From positions 57,268 to 121,267 of IMG/VR virus record IMGVR_UViG_3300030098_005028: a stretch of 64,000 bases of DNA, one strand, 5' to 3'. Positions 50,179-58,056 of this stretch are shown piece after piece (position 1 is the first letter of the stretch; the number at the start of each line of letters is the position of its first letter). The position numbers and the translations under genes are program-made. The notes under the pieces are model-generated. The model ran no database searches. It was not told the origin of the DNA and saw only the letters and a list, made by a program, of their open reading frames with translations. The DNA comes from a virus.

Positions 50179-50769
50179 TTAATTCTTCCTTATCCAAAGT
50201 TGGTAGTCTTTATGAATTATCGTAAGCTCATCATAGAACAGCCCAACAAAATAATCTATTGCGATCTTTGTCAGTCCTTTATTTGCTAATGACCCTTCTG
50301 ATTCGGGATACCTAATACAAAGTAGATAGTCATCTAGTGCCATAATACCTCCAGATTTGAGAACCCTAAATGAGAGTAACATGTCCTGCAATACTGCTCT
50401 TTCATCATGATTCCCGTCAACATAAATAAAGTCAAAGTAATCTCTGGGAAACTTGCCTACATAATCTATAGAGTCACCCTTGATAATCTCAACTTTATCT
50501 TTGTGTCCGCTGAGTTTAATATTATTTACAAATGTAGAGAAAGCATCACCAGTCCATTCAGCCCAAGAATCAACGCACCAAAGTTTTGAGTCTTCATGTG
50601 TCAAGACATTATCAAGCATCCATAGTGCTGACATGCCTTCGTAAGAACCTATTTCGAGGAACTTGCACGGTTTGTCTTTATAGCAAGAAAGGAACTTGTC
50701 AAACTCTCTTACCACTGGTTCGCCGTTACTTTCAGAGAACCAATCATTTGTAAAAGTATAATTAGACAA
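50179..50769 (-). CDS. Class I methyltransferase (Methyltransf_24-like), TTG start
   Basis: The 196-residue protein has motif I KFLEIGSYEGMSALWMLDNV, LWCVDSWAEWTG as strand 2, and FDFIYVDGNHDERAVLQDM, then SGGIMALDDYLL. These match methyltransferases found in glycan loci. It appears to begin with TTG at 50769, since in-frame stops lie just upstream and the next ATG is past motif I. The plus-strand gene diverges from here. Confidence 0.72.
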   Translation of the reverse strand: MSNYTFTNDWFSESNGEPVVREFDKFLSCYKDKPCKFLEIGSYEGMSALWMLDNVLTHEDSKLWCVDSWAEWTGDAFSTFVNNIKLSGHKDKVEIIKGDSIDYVGKFPRDYFDFIYVDGNHDERAVLQDMLLSFRVLKSGGIMALDDYLLCIRYPESEGSLANKGLTKIAIDYFVGLFYDELTIIHKDYQLWIRKN

Positions 50770-50775
50770 CTGTTT

Positions 50776-50787
50776 TGTGTATTATTA
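50776..50787 (+). promoter_or_regulatory. Candidate late-promoter motif ahead of plus-strand gene
   Basis: The plus strand reads TGTGTATTATTA 16 bases before the ATG of the only plus-strand gene. It shares TGTATTAT with the minus-strand motifs at 34.7 and 47.0 kb, here reversed in step with its gene. The spacing to the start is short, so the transcript would be nearly leaderless apart from an AGGGGG Shine-Dalgarno. Confidence 0.4.
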
Positions 50788-50802
50788 GACAGGGGGTTAG
50801 AA

Positions 50803-51438
50803 ATGTATAATTTGCAGATAGAAATGTGTAGAAAGCATTTCAAAGAAAATTACTTTGACTTACTTGAAGACTCTGGAATTTATTTTTGGATTGCTGGTGG
50901 TTGTGTTGCTGATAATATATTTAACAGAGAGTACAGAGATGTAGACCTTTTTTTTAGATCAAAAGAAGATAGTCAGGAAGCTATAAATTTTTGTGTTGAA
51001 AATTACGGATTCGATGTTATCAAGAAATATAATATGCTTGAGGCTTTTATCTCGCATAGAATGGATACTTGGGAGTTCTGGCACTATCCAAATCTTAATG
51101 ATCTTTCTCCGCAGGTCTGTATAAAATATTTTGATTTTACGGTAATCTCATGCGCTATAGATTCAAACCTTGAATTTTATTATTGTGATTCATTCTTTCA
51201 AGATAACGAAAATAAAGACTTGGTTTACACTGGCAACCATTATAACTTGAGTAATGGCCGACACACTACATGCGTAAACAGACTTAATAGATATAATGAA
51301 AAAGGTTTTAATATTAAAAATTTAGATTTTTGGTTAAAGTGCAACTCTGAAAGAACCGACATGTTAGTTGGTAGAGAGCATTGGAAGCCGATTATAAAAA
51401 CAGAATTAGATATTATAGTAGATAAGCCCAATGGCTAA
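50803..51438 (+). CDS. Nucleotidyltransferase-fold protein (polymerase-beta-like)
   Basis: The 211-residue protein is the only plus-strand gene. FWIAGGCVADNIFNREYRDV, then DLFF, matches the G-G-x(9-14)-D-x-D active-site layout of CCA-adding and poly(A)-type nucleotidyltransferases, with A in place of the usual R after GGCV. The RNA-binding body domain of CCA enzymes is missing. Its neighbour tRNA-Arg lacks an encoded CCA, which invites but does not prove a tRNA substrate. It ends four bases from a convergent minus-strand gene with no terminator between them. Confidence 0.68.
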   Translation: MYNLQIEMCRKHFKENYFDLLEDSGIYFWIAGGCVADNIFNREYRDVDLFFRSKEDSQEAINFCVENYGFDVIKKYNMLEAFISHRMDTWEFWHYPNLNDLSPQVCIKYFDFTVISCAIDSNLEFYYCDSFFQDNENKDLVYTGNHYNLSNGRHTTCVNRLNRYNEKGFNIKNLDFWLKCNSERTDMLVGREHWKPIIKTELDIIVDKPNG

Positions 51439-51441
51439 GTA

Positions 51442-51552
51442 TTAGAAAAACATACCCTGCCTTTTTGGTGGATCAGGGAGTCCATGTTCTTTTAATCTAA
51501 TGTAGTCTTTATAACCGAGATATAGACCAACGGATAAACCTATAAAAAACAT
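51442..51552 (-). CDS. 36-residue membrane peptide
   Basis: The frame begins one base after the stop of the coiled-coil gene. Its product has one short hydrophobic segment (MFFIGLSVGLYLGYKDYIRL) and a proline-rich tail. It ends next to the convergent plus-strand gene. Likely real by coupling; function unknown. Confidence 0.5.
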   Translation of the reverse strand: MFFIGLSVGLYLGYKDYIRLKEHGLPDPPKRQGMFF

Positions 51553-51553
51553 A

Positions 51554-51859
51554 TCATTCCCTTTCTTCAATACTATCAAGCTCTTGATACCTTTGTTGTA
51601 CCTTTTCTAATTTTTCCTGTATAGCTGGATTTGTTCGTCTTAGTTCTACATTAAATAATGTTTCTATCTGTCTGCTTTGTATCACACTCAAAAGATAAAG
51701 ACTTTGTATCTCTTCTTTCAACTCTGATATTTCTTGTGACTGTTTATCTACTGATGAAGAAATAGAATTGTAGATTATAAACTGAAAGAAGATGGCAGAG
51801 ATAATTGTAGAAATACAGAGTCCAAATACAATATTAGACTTGTTGCTTTTGTTTGTCAT
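51554..51859 (-). CDS. Membrane-anchored coiled-coil protein
   Basis: The 101-residue protein has an N-terminal transmembrane segment (IVFGLCISTIISAIFFQFII) and a long coiled coil (SQEISELKEEIQSLYLLSVI, then QEKLEKVQQRYQEL). The ATG at 51859 is supported by AGGAG; the frame upstream runs into the tRNA. It may be a spanin-like or scaffold protein. Confidence 0.68.
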   Translation of the reverse strand: MTNKSNKSNIVFGLCISTIISAIFFQFIIYNSISSSVDKQSQEISELKEEIQSLYLLSVIQSRQIETLFNVELRRTNPAIQEKLEKVQQRYQELDSIEERE

Positions 51860-51883
51860 GTTTCTTCTCCTATAAAAATAAAG

Positions 51884-51956
<73 letters not shown>

Positions 51957-51957
51957 A

Positions 51958-52152
51958 TTAAATTTCTTCAGCAGAAACTATTGTTATAATTTCTGAGAAA
52001 TCAAGACAGCCGCAACTGTCTTTCTTTTTTAGATCTGATATTATTTCATCGGTTATCTTTTTCCTTGCTTTGTCTTCATCTTTAGCAAGCACTTCTTTTT
52101 GTGATATAAGGCCACAGTTTGAAACTCTAAAATTTATCAGATACTTTTTCAT
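51958..52152 (-). CDS. Small hypothetical protein behind a structured leader
   Basis: The 64-residue protein (MKKYLINFRVSNCGLISQKE, then KARKKITDEIISDLKKK) has a central lysine helix and a C-terminal SCGCLDF. There is no clear Shine-Dalgarno before the ATG at 52152; a large hairpin sits in its leader. It ends one base before the tRNA-Arg 5' end, so its mRNA may be matured with the tRNA. Confidence 0.65.
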   Translation of the reverse strand: MKKYLINFRVSNCGLISQKEVLAKDEDKARKKITDEIISDLKKKDSCGCLDFSEIITIVSAEEI

Positions 52153-52167
52153 ATTAATATTAAGCGA

Positions 52168-52220
52168 GAGCAGGGCTACCTTAATCGACAAAAGGAGATA
52201 AGTCGTAGATAGCCCTGCTC
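52168..52220 (-). promoter_or_regulatory. Long hairpin in the leader of the 64-residue gene
   Basis: Perfect 11-base inverted repeat (GAGCAGGGCTA / TAGCCCTGCTC) with an inner four-base stem CGAC/GTCG. The apical loop on the minus strand contains ATCTCC, complementary to a Shine-Dalgarno. No T run follows, so it is not a standard terminator. It could regulate translation or mark an RNA-processing site. Confidence 0.6.
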
Positions 52221-52234
52221 ATCGAGGGGGGTGT

Positions 52235-52402
52235 CTAATTGTTTTCTACATCAATACTATTTTTTTTTAATACATTCTTGCATGTCTTGATCCATTCTTC
52301 AATACCTTCAAGCTCGGCTCTCATATGAGCAGCACGATTAGTCAAATCTTCAATGTGTTGCTGTGCCATTTCTTCAATAGTTGGTTCGATATTATTCTCC
52401 AT
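52235..52402 (-). CDS. Small coiled-coil protein
   Basis: The 55-residue protein is a single helix with heptad spacing (MAQQHIEDLTNRAAHMRAEL, then EEWIKTCKNVLKK). The ATG at 52402 overlaps the rIIB-like stop by 11 bases. Function unknown. Confidence 0.65.
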   Translation of the reverse strand: MENNIEPTIEEMAQQHIEDLTNRAAHMRAELEGIEEWIKTCKNVLKKNSIDVENN

Positions 52403-53219
52403 CGTAACAATCCTCTTCTTCATCATACAGATGAGTTGATAATCCACTGAAAAGACTAATAAGAGATTCTATACCACCACCTTCAGAAAATTGATAAACT
52501 TCTTCTTGCATGTCAATTTCGTATTCATCTACAACTTCATAAGCACAAGTTCTAATCTTTGTGCATTTAGAATCAAGAGGAACTGATACAACATCTTTAG
52601 GGTGGATTTTTACAATAACCATCTTTCCGTCTTTACGTCCATAATCTTTTGCATATTCTATTGCTCCCGCATGAAGTCCTTCAGAACAACCCACGTTACA
52701 ATTATCATCTACTCTATTTCTTGGCATAGAAATTTTTTCACCAACACGATTGTCGATTGTTCCCGTCCAAACATCTGTCCAGTCATCTCTTAGTCTCTTA
52801 TAAGCTAAGAAGCAACCATCAGCGGTAATCGGTAGACTACGGTTTTCCAAGAAAGTATACAGTTCTTTTACAGCCCGTCCAGAAGGATTTTCCATTAGGT
52901 TGTTCAAGAATTTTAACATGTAATCAAAAGGATGACCAGCAACCATCAACTTCATAAGTCTTTCTGTAAGAGAATTGTGAAGCTCAAGTCCATCATAAAG
53001 GAAAAGTCCTTCCCTTATCTTTATTTTGCCTTCAGTGTATTCTGATACAGCAGTAGCCACATCTAGTAGCTTTCTCAATTCTTCTGCATCTGGCTCTCTA
53101 AGATTCTCGATGATCTTAAAGTAACTAGGATGGTCTACTGCAATGCTATATGTCTCATTGCCTAACATCAGGGTGATCGCACCAGAGTTAGATTGTAAAT
53201 AAGCGATTCTGTCTTTCAT
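52392..53219 (-). CDS. rIIB: RIIB-like protein
   Basis: The 275-residue protein matches phage T4 rIIB family proteins: FLENRSLPITADGCFLAYKR, MPRNRVDDNCNVGCSEGLHA and KMVIVKIHPKDVVSVPLDS. rIIB acts with rIIA at the membrane and limits exclusion or lysis effects in T4; the same partnership is likely. The gene order rIIA then rIIB is kept, 27 bases apart. The N-terminal 100 residues have an LTLMLGNETYSI-like domain of the family. Confidence 0.85.
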   Translation of the reverse strand: MKDRIAYLQSNSGAITLMLGNETYSIAVDHPSYFKIIENLREPDAEELRKLLDVATAVSEYTEGKIKIREGLFLYDGLELHNSLTERLMKLMVAGHPFDYMLKFLNNLMENPSGRAVKELYTFLENRSLPITADGCFLAYKRLRDDWTDVWTGTIDNRVGEKISMPRNRVDDNCNVGCSEGLHAGAIEYAKDYGRKDGKMVIVKIHPKDVVSVPLDSKCTKIRTCAYEVVDEYEIDMQEEVYQFSEGGGIESLISLFSGLSTHLYDEEEDCYDGE

Positions 53220-53246
53220 TGTAATTCTCCTTTGATCTTTATTAAT

Positions 53247-55466
53247 TTAGTTTATGCTATCCAAAAGGTCAACATAATCCTGCCAAATTTTGAAATCTAT
53301 TTCCTCTGATGGACGGTAATAATCAGGAATAGCATATAAACCCTTTAACACTGGGTACTCAGAGAAAAGCTGTTTCTCTAGATGCTCCATCCTTTCTCCA
53401 CTTATAAGGCCATCGGTTTCTATGCTTATGTCCATTCCAGCTTTGTACTTCATGTTCATGAGAAAGAGTTTGATAGATTTCATTTCATTGGTATTTGCAG
53501 AGTCCTTAATGTTAATTAGTTCATTAAGAGCTTTTGAATATTTAGAACCAAAGCTATCTCCTTCTTGTTTGATAAATTTGAAAAAAGTATCAACAAGACC
53601 TAAAGAGTCATGAGCCTTTTTGCTTTTGACGATAGTTCTTAATAGTTCAGATTTTTCTTCAACTAAAAATTTTTCAATGAAATCGAAGAAGTTAATCCAG
53701 TTTTCAGAAACTTTATATTTCTTCGATGATGATTTTTTTACCCCATATATCTTTAACCTATGTTCCCGTCCTTCTCTTTCATCTAAATACTTTTCTGGTA
53801 TATCATGTTTAGAAGATAGTCCATCATAAAGTGGTTCGATTATCTCTTTACAAAACTCATAAGCACTAATCTCTCGTCCATCTAAACACAGAATATTGTA
53901 GCGGTTTATCTCTACATAAATTCCTTCATCATTGTTTACATCAACTATAGTTGAGTCCCAGCATTCACTTCTATTTGTTTCGCTTGGAAAAACACAATCT
54001 AATTGGAAAACTTTTTCTTTACGAACACCAGAGCCACTTCTATAGCTAGTTCGATTAGGAGCAGGCAGATCAGAAGTAACACTTATGTGACTGTCCAAGA
54101 ATCCAACCTTGTCCATAAACTGTGTTCGTGTTTCATCACTATCGAAACTCAGTAGATATACTGGCTTTTGTGTCTCCTCAGCATACTTTTTCAGACGAGC
54201 ATTACCGCCACGATCTAAGTCATCTTCAAAGAACTCAAATCGTTCATCTACCTTGAAAGAGTCTTTTCTTGACTTCTTTGCATTCGCTAGATGTCTACTT
54301 CGTTTATCAGAGTATGTGGTAAATTTATAAATCTTGAATCTGGCAATGTCGTATTCATCTCTTAGATGACTTAGCTCACTCCAATTACTACTAATACGGT
54401 CGTGGGTAACATTGTGTCCTTCATATGTAAAATCCCCAGAACTAAACATAGAACCGATATGATGAAGAGGACTCTGAAAGCTATTAAATAAACTTTTCGA
54501 TAATAATCTAGCATCCCAAAGACTATCACAGTTATCAAACTTCCTAGAAATATATCCTTTAAGTTGGCTCACTACACATTTTATCTTTTCGCAAATCTTA
54601 ATTACATCTCTTGATTTAAGAGAAATACTTTCTCTGGAAGGAGTTGGCTTTAACTCTCCAACATCAAAATAAAGAACAAGCCCGTTGAGAATATTTCGAT
54701 AAGTATCATCAAACTCTTTTTGTTCGGGAAGATTGTTGATTGGATATGCGATGTCACCCATAACAATAATAGGGTCGTCATATCTTTGACCAGTAATCAA
54801 CCAGTCTTTTTCTTCACCAAGAACATATTTTATCTCTTTAATTTGCCAGTCATCATTAGAATTTATTACATTTGGTTTATAATCAAACCATTTGTAGACA
54901 CCACTGGCTTTGGCGTTGAACTCACTACAGTCATAATTCTTAACAGCAAACTGTATTTTTATACCGTTATGTTCTGTAGTCTCGCACTCATCTAAGAAAT
55001 TAATCTCAGGATAATTATCTTCATTAATACATGCTGTATATGTTCTTTGAATTCCATCTTTATAAGACACAATAGTAAAGTTGTCAGTGTATGCAAAAGG
55101 ACTTTTGGAACCAAGACCAAATTGACCAGTGTAGTCATTACTGTCAGTCTTAGTGCTACCAAAGTATGTAGCGAAAAGACCCATGCAATCTTCGTGAGAT
55201 AGACCAGTCCCATAGTCACGAATATAAAAATAAGGATTCAAAGAATCAGGAAGAAATACATCGTATCCTCTGTCAAATGTCTTTGCTTCTATAACTGAAT
55301 CTACAGCATTAGTAGATAGCTCACGAATCACTGCTTTGATTTTGTCTGAGTAAAGCTGGTCAGACAGAATAGCAAAAACCTCTGGAGACTGGTGGATACT
55401 AAAATTGTTTGACTCAAACTTTTCAGACTGAGCCACTTTGTTTTTTTGTTGTTCTACAATAGCCAT
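53247..55466 (-). CDS. rIIA: RIIA-like GHKL ATPase
   Basis: The 739-residue protein has a GHKL ATPase N-terminus: IRELSTNAVDS (N box) near residue 47, YIRDYGTGLSHED (G1) and YTGQFGLGSKSPFAY (G2). A long C-terminal region is typical of T4 rIIA. ATP binding is therefore likely retained. It is a membrane-associated protein in T4 and is paired with rIIB here. The first bases follow the RuvA-C-like gene closely, so the three may be co-transcribed. Confidence 0.85.
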   Translation of the reverse strand: MAIVEQQKNKVAQSEKFESNNFSIHQSPEVFAILSDQLYSDKIKAVIRELSTNAVDSVIEAKTFDRGYDVFLPDSLNPYFYIRDYGTGLSHEDCMGLFATYFGSTKTDSNDYTGQFGLGSKSPFAYTDNFTIVSYKDGIQRTYTACINEDNYPEINFLDECETTEHNGIKIQFAVKNYDCSEFNAKASGVYKWFDYKPNVINSNDDWQIKEIKYVLGEEKDWLITGQRYDDPIIVMGDIAYPINNLPEQKEFDDTYRNILNGLVLYFDVGELKPTPSRESISLKSRDVIKICEKIKCVVSQLKGYISRKFDNCDSLWDARLLSKSLFNSFQSPLHHIGSMFSSGDFTYEGHNVTHDRISSNWSELSHLRDEYDIARFKIYKFTTYSDKRSRHLANAKKSRKDSFKVDERFEFFEDDLDRGGNARLKKYAEETQKPVYLLSFDSDETRTQFMDKVGFLDSHISVTSDLPAPNRTSYRSGSGVRKEKVFQLDCVFPSETNRSECWDSTIVDVNNDEGIYVEINRYNILCLDGREISAYEFCKEIIEPLYDGLSSKHDIPEKYLDEREGREHRLKIYGVKKSSSKKYKVSENWINFFDFIEKFLVEEKSELLRTIVKSKKAHDSLGLVDTFFKFIKQEGDSFGSKYSKALNELINIKDSANTNEMKSIKLFLMNMKYKAGMDISIETDGLISGERMEHLEKQLFSEYPVLKGLYAIPDYYRPSEEIDFKIWQDYVDLLDSIN

Positions 55467-55477
55467 TTAATTTCCCC

Positions 55478-55855
55478 TCAAACGCTAAAATTAATTTTCA
55501 AAATATCTTCAATAAGTTTTTCAGGTGTCTCATAATCTTTGTATGATGTCGCATCTTTGACTAATTTTTTAGCATCAGACTTTCTGTATCCCATACTATG
55601 CAGGGATACAATCACATCACCAAAGTCTTTCTCCTTTGAGACATCTTTGGATTTTGTGCCAACATTGTTTTTATATTTAATGTTGACTTGAACCTCATCC
55701 ACTGGTTCAAGTTTGATTTTTGCATCACAGTAACATACGGTTTTTCCAACGAACTTTGCTTCCTCAACGGTCTGTTCAAATTCACTACCGCACTCTGGAC
55801 ATCTGTAAATTAGATTTACTTCTGTTTTGAATGGTTTTACATTACTGAATATCAC
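55478..55855 (-). CDS. Zinc-ribbon protein with RuvA-C/UBA-like tail (GTG start)
   Basis: The 125-residue protein has NLIYRCPECGSEFEQTVEE, then TVCYCDAKIK, forming a C-x2-C / C-x-C ribbon. A C-terminal DVIVSLHSMGYRKSDAKKLV and ETPEKLIEDILK match the three-helix RuvA domain III / UBA-type fold. I take the GTG at 55855 because AAAGGAG lies six bases upstream and the promoter at 55879-55906 would be inside any longer frame. Interaction with a helicase or ATPase is a hypothesis. Confidence 0.65.
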   Translation of the reverse strand: MIFSNVKPFKTEVNLIYRCPECGSEFEQTVEEAKFVGKTVCYCDAKIKLEPVDEVQVNIKYKNNVGTKSKDVSKEKDFGDVIVSLHSMGYRKSDAKKLVKDATSYKDYETPEKLIEDILKINFSV

Positions 55856-55878
55856 AATCAACTCCTTTGTTACACCCA

Positions 55879-55906
55879 ATCCTACCATGTAAATCGTCAT
55901 GGTCAA
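55879..55906 (-). promoter_or_regulatory. Sigma70-type promoter, 16-base spacer
   Basis: Minus strand TTGACC, 16 bases, TAGGAT with TGG just upstream (extended -10). It lies 24 bases before the GTG of the zinc-ribbon gene and would also serve rIIA and rIIB. Confidence 0.68.
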
Positions 55907-55930
55907 GAACAAACTTTATTTTTTCTAGGA

Positions 55931-56353
55931 TTATTTTCCAGAGCTTCCGAAGCCTTTTTCGCCACGCTCTGAATCTGAAAGACTATCTACATCAAGAAAT
56001 GATACGTCTTCTACTTTTTGAATGATAGCTTGTGCTATCTTGTCTCCTTTGTTTATCTTGTAATCATTGTTGCCATGATTAAACAAGATTACTTTCCACT
56101 CACCTCGATACTCAGAATCTATCACTCCAGCAAACCGGTGAATAGACTTAGACCCCATGCTAGACCTATCCCATATTAATGCACAATAACCATCTGGTAT
56201 TTCTGTAGATATTCCAGTAGAAACAAATCTTTTCGCATTAGGATTTATTGTTAGTTCTTCAGAGGAGAACAAGTCCCAACCTGCGTCTGTGTTATGATTC
56301 TTCTGAGGTATCTTCGCTGTCTCGTTCAGTCTCTTTACTTTTATCTCTATCAT
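55931..56353 (-). CDS. dut: dUTPase
   Basis: The 140-residue protein is a trimeric dUTPase with all five motifs: HNTDAGWDLFS (1), WDRSSMGSKS (2), GVIDSEYRGEW (3), INKGDKIAQAIIQ (4) and RGEKGFGSSG (5). It hydrolyses dUTP to dUMP. It overlaps a basic small gene by 62 bases, unusually long for this genome. The promoter 25 bases downstream of its stop belongs to the next unit. Confidence 0.93.
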   Translation of the reverse strand: MIEIKVKRLNETAKIPQKNHNTDAGWDLFSSEELTINPNAKRFVSTGISTEIPDGYCALIWDRSSMGSKSIHRFAGVIDSEYRGEWKVILFNHGNNDYKINKGDKIAQAIIQKVEDVSFLDVDSLSDSERGEKGFGSSGK

Positions 56354-56519
56354 TTCTCAGAGGCACAATCCTTTCCCTGTTGTCCCATTTAATCTTTTCA
56401 ACTTCTTTTTCAAGTCTCTTTTCATATCTACTCTTGGCTCTGTTCCTGAGAACCTTGCTACGGGCTTTCTTTTCTCTTGCTTTCTTCTTCTTGAACTTTC
56501 TTTTGTTCGAGTATTGCAT
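56292..56519 (-). CDS. Very basic small protein
   Basis: The 75-residue protein is dominated by lysine and arginine (SNKRKFKKKKAREKKARSKV) and ends in an acidic tail (ETERDSEDTSEES). The ATG at 56519 has an AAGG site; the longer frame begins with TTG. Nucleic-acid binding is likely from charge. The 62-base overlap with dut is notable. Confidence 0.55.
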   Translation of the reverse strand: MQYSNKRKFKKKKAREKKARSKVLRNRAKSRYEKRLEKEVEKIKWDNRERIVPLRNDRDKSKETERDSEDTSEES

Positions 56520-56658
56520 TGAAATACCTTGCGTCAAGACCTATGTAGTGCGAATCGTAACATCTCTTACAAACATACATTCTATCTTCAATAACAAGCT
56601 CTACGTTGTTATTGCAACAATTACCAAAACTATCCTGATGATCGCAAAAATAATTCAT
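56458..56658 (-). CDS. Zinc-binding small protein
   Basis: The 66-residue protein (MNYFCDHQDSFGNCC, then YVCKRCYDSHYIG) has five or more cysteines and histidines at ribbon spacing. The ATG at 56658 is preferred because upstream codons fall in the tRNA-like element. It overlaps the basic gene by 62 bases. Confidence 0.62.
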   Translation of the reverse strand: MNYFCDHQDSFGNCCNNNVELVIEDRMYVCKRCYDSHYIGLDARYFNAILEQKKVQEEESKRKESP

Positions 56659-56660
56659 AA

Positions 56661-56711
56661 TGGAGAGGAGGCAGGATTTGAACCTGCTTGCATACCTCAA
56701 TAACACCTCTC
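56661..56711 (-). other. tRNA-like minihelix (acceptor plus T-arm)
   Basis: The minus strand has a perfect T-arm (GCAGG TTCAAAT CCTGC) and flanking strands GAGAGGTG / CTCCTCTC pairing at seven of eight positions, followed by CCA-like bases. Only about 16 bases lie where D- and anticodon arms should be, forming at most a 3-bp stem. It is either a degenerate tRNA or a minimal tRNA-like structure. It follows the upstream gene's stop directly. Confidence 0.5.
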
Positions 56712-56713
56712 AG

Positions 56714-56905
56714 CTATGCAGGAATGACTTCATTCTTATGCACAGCAAGTAAAAGTTTTCTGCCATGTTCACGCTGACTAACTTCCACTACAAAGCGATT
56801 GTTAGGTTGCGGTCTTGTGACAACGGTAGCAGTTCTTCTACGGTATCGAGTAGGAATACCACTGGAATTTCGTAAAAGAACAATCATACCTTTTCTAATT
56901 TTCAT
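56714..56905 (-). CDS. Small basic protein, SH3/KOW-like
   Basis: The 63-residue protein (MKIRKGMIVLLRNSSGIPTR, then TATVVTRPQPNNRFVVEV) looks like a short beta-barrel with a basic surface. No specific family. Its TAG stop lies three bases from the tRNA-like element, so the ends of the two are tied together. Confidence 0.6.
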   Translation of the reverse strand: MKIRKGMIVLLRNSSGIPTRYRRRTATVVTRPQPNNRFVVEVSQREHGRKLLLAVHKNEVIPA

Positions 56906-56917
56906 TAGAATACTTTC

Positions 56918-57310
56918 TTAAAATGGAACAGCTTCACTATCTTCATTTGAAGTATCGTGTTCTTCCACTGTTTCTTTTTTAGTAGAATTTTGTTTAGTTC
57001 CATCTGGAACAAAGCTGAAATCGTTTCCAATGACACCTAGTCTAGTTCTTTTCTGACCAGACTCTTTGTCTTCCCAACGATCTAACTTCAAACGTCCTGT
57101 AACGATAATATATCTACCTTTTTGAAGATACTCAGCAATAACCTCTGCTTGTTTTCCCCAGAAAGTAACATCAACGAAATCACATTGATCTTCTTTTCGA
57201 CCATTAACAGCTAATGAAATCTCGCAAAGAGCAGTATCGCCTTTAGTTGACTTTAGTTTTGGTGTTTGTGTAAGTCTTCCTGAAATCTGTACTGAATTTA
57301 GATCAGCCAT
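56918..57310 (-). CDS. ssb: Single-stranded DNA-binding protein, canonical
   Basis: The 130-residue protein is a classical SSB: NSVQISGRLTQTPKLKS, CEISLAVNGRKEDQCDFVDV, VTFWGKQAEVIAEYLQKGRY, GRLKLDRWEDKES. The acidic tail ends SEAVPF, the tip that binds replication partners. It is the likely general SSB, in contrast to the OB-fold protein at 14.0 kb. An AGGAG site precedes the ATG. Confidence 0.93.
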   Translation of the reverse strand: MADLNSVQISGRLTQTPKLKSTKGDTALCEISLAVNGRKEDQCDFVDVTFWGKQAEVIAEYLQKGRYIIVTGRLKLDRWEDKESGQKRTRLGVIGNDFSFVPDGTKQNSTKKETVEEHDTSNEDSEAVPF

Positions 57311-57346
57311 ATTCTTCTCCTAAAGTAATATTAAAAATTGTTTGTA

Positions 57347-57892
57347 TTATTCGTTGGTAACTTCTTTGATCTTATCGTTAAGTTCATCAACAAGTTCTGT
57401 ATTGTCTTTCAATCCTTCGTTACTTGAATCAAACTTAGGCTTGCCAATAGCATTAGGTTTAACATCTCTTGGTGGATAATTAATAAAACTAGGATAGTCA
57501 CCATTTGGGAATGCTTTTTCTAAAGCGGAACGATAGCCTCTTTCAAAATTAGATTCAGAAAGAGCATCGTACTCCCAGTCAACCTGAGACAATCCTCGCA
57601 TATAACCTTCATGCCAAAGATTTTCAACTACGTCTTTGTCATCTCCGTTAATGTGGGCTATGACACCCTCAAGTCTTCCTTGAGCAATTAAGTTTTCTTT
57701 ATTGAGACTGTGAACATCATTAATTCTTAACCAGAGTAACTCATCAGCAAATTCAGTATTAACTTTTGCTCGCATATCTGAAATAGATAGTTGATCTGTT
57801 AGGTCATTAATTCTGCTTTGTTGGTAAATACCAAAGTTGACAAAAGTAATAACGAAACCAATCGCAATAAAATTGTAAAGTTTGTTATTCAT
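57347..57892 (-). CDS. Membrane-anchored hypothetical protein
   Basis: The 181-residue protein has an N-terminal transmembrane segment (LYNFIAIGFVITFVNFGIYQ) and a soluble domain of 150 residues with RGYRSALEKAFPNGDYPSF. No family recognised. ATGA-coupled to the 55-residue gene upstream. Confidence 0.7.
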   Translation of the reverse strand: MNNKLYNFIAIGFVITFVNFGIYQQSRINDLTDQLSISDMRAKVNTEFADELLWLRINDVHSLNKENLIAQGRLEGVIAHINGDDKDVVENLWHEGYMRGLSQVDWEYDALSESNFERGYRSALEKAFPNGDYPSFINYPPRDVKPNAIGKPKFDSSNEGLKDNTELVDELNDKIKEVTNE

Positions 57893-58056
57893 TTTCTTCT
57901 TTCCCTGTAAAAATCCTTCATATCAAAAAAAGTTTTTGGAATATAGAACTGACCACCTCTAATTTTTATTAAAAACCAGTCAGTTCCTTCAGATAACACT
58001 CTGTATTTTCTACCTTTTTGGGCAGGGTAATAGTCTACTTTACAAAATACCATCAT
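57889..58056 (-). CDS. 55-residue hypothetical protein
   Basis: A short frame fills the gap between two longer genes with ATGA overlaps at both ends. The product is aromatic and beta-rich (FCKVDYYPAQKGRKYRVLSE, then WFLIKIRGGQFYIPKTFF). The double coupling makes translation very likely. Function unknown. Confidence 0.72.
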   Translation of the reverse strand: MMVFCKVDYYPAQKGRKYRVLSEGTDWFLIKIRGGQFYIPKTFFDMKDFYRERRK

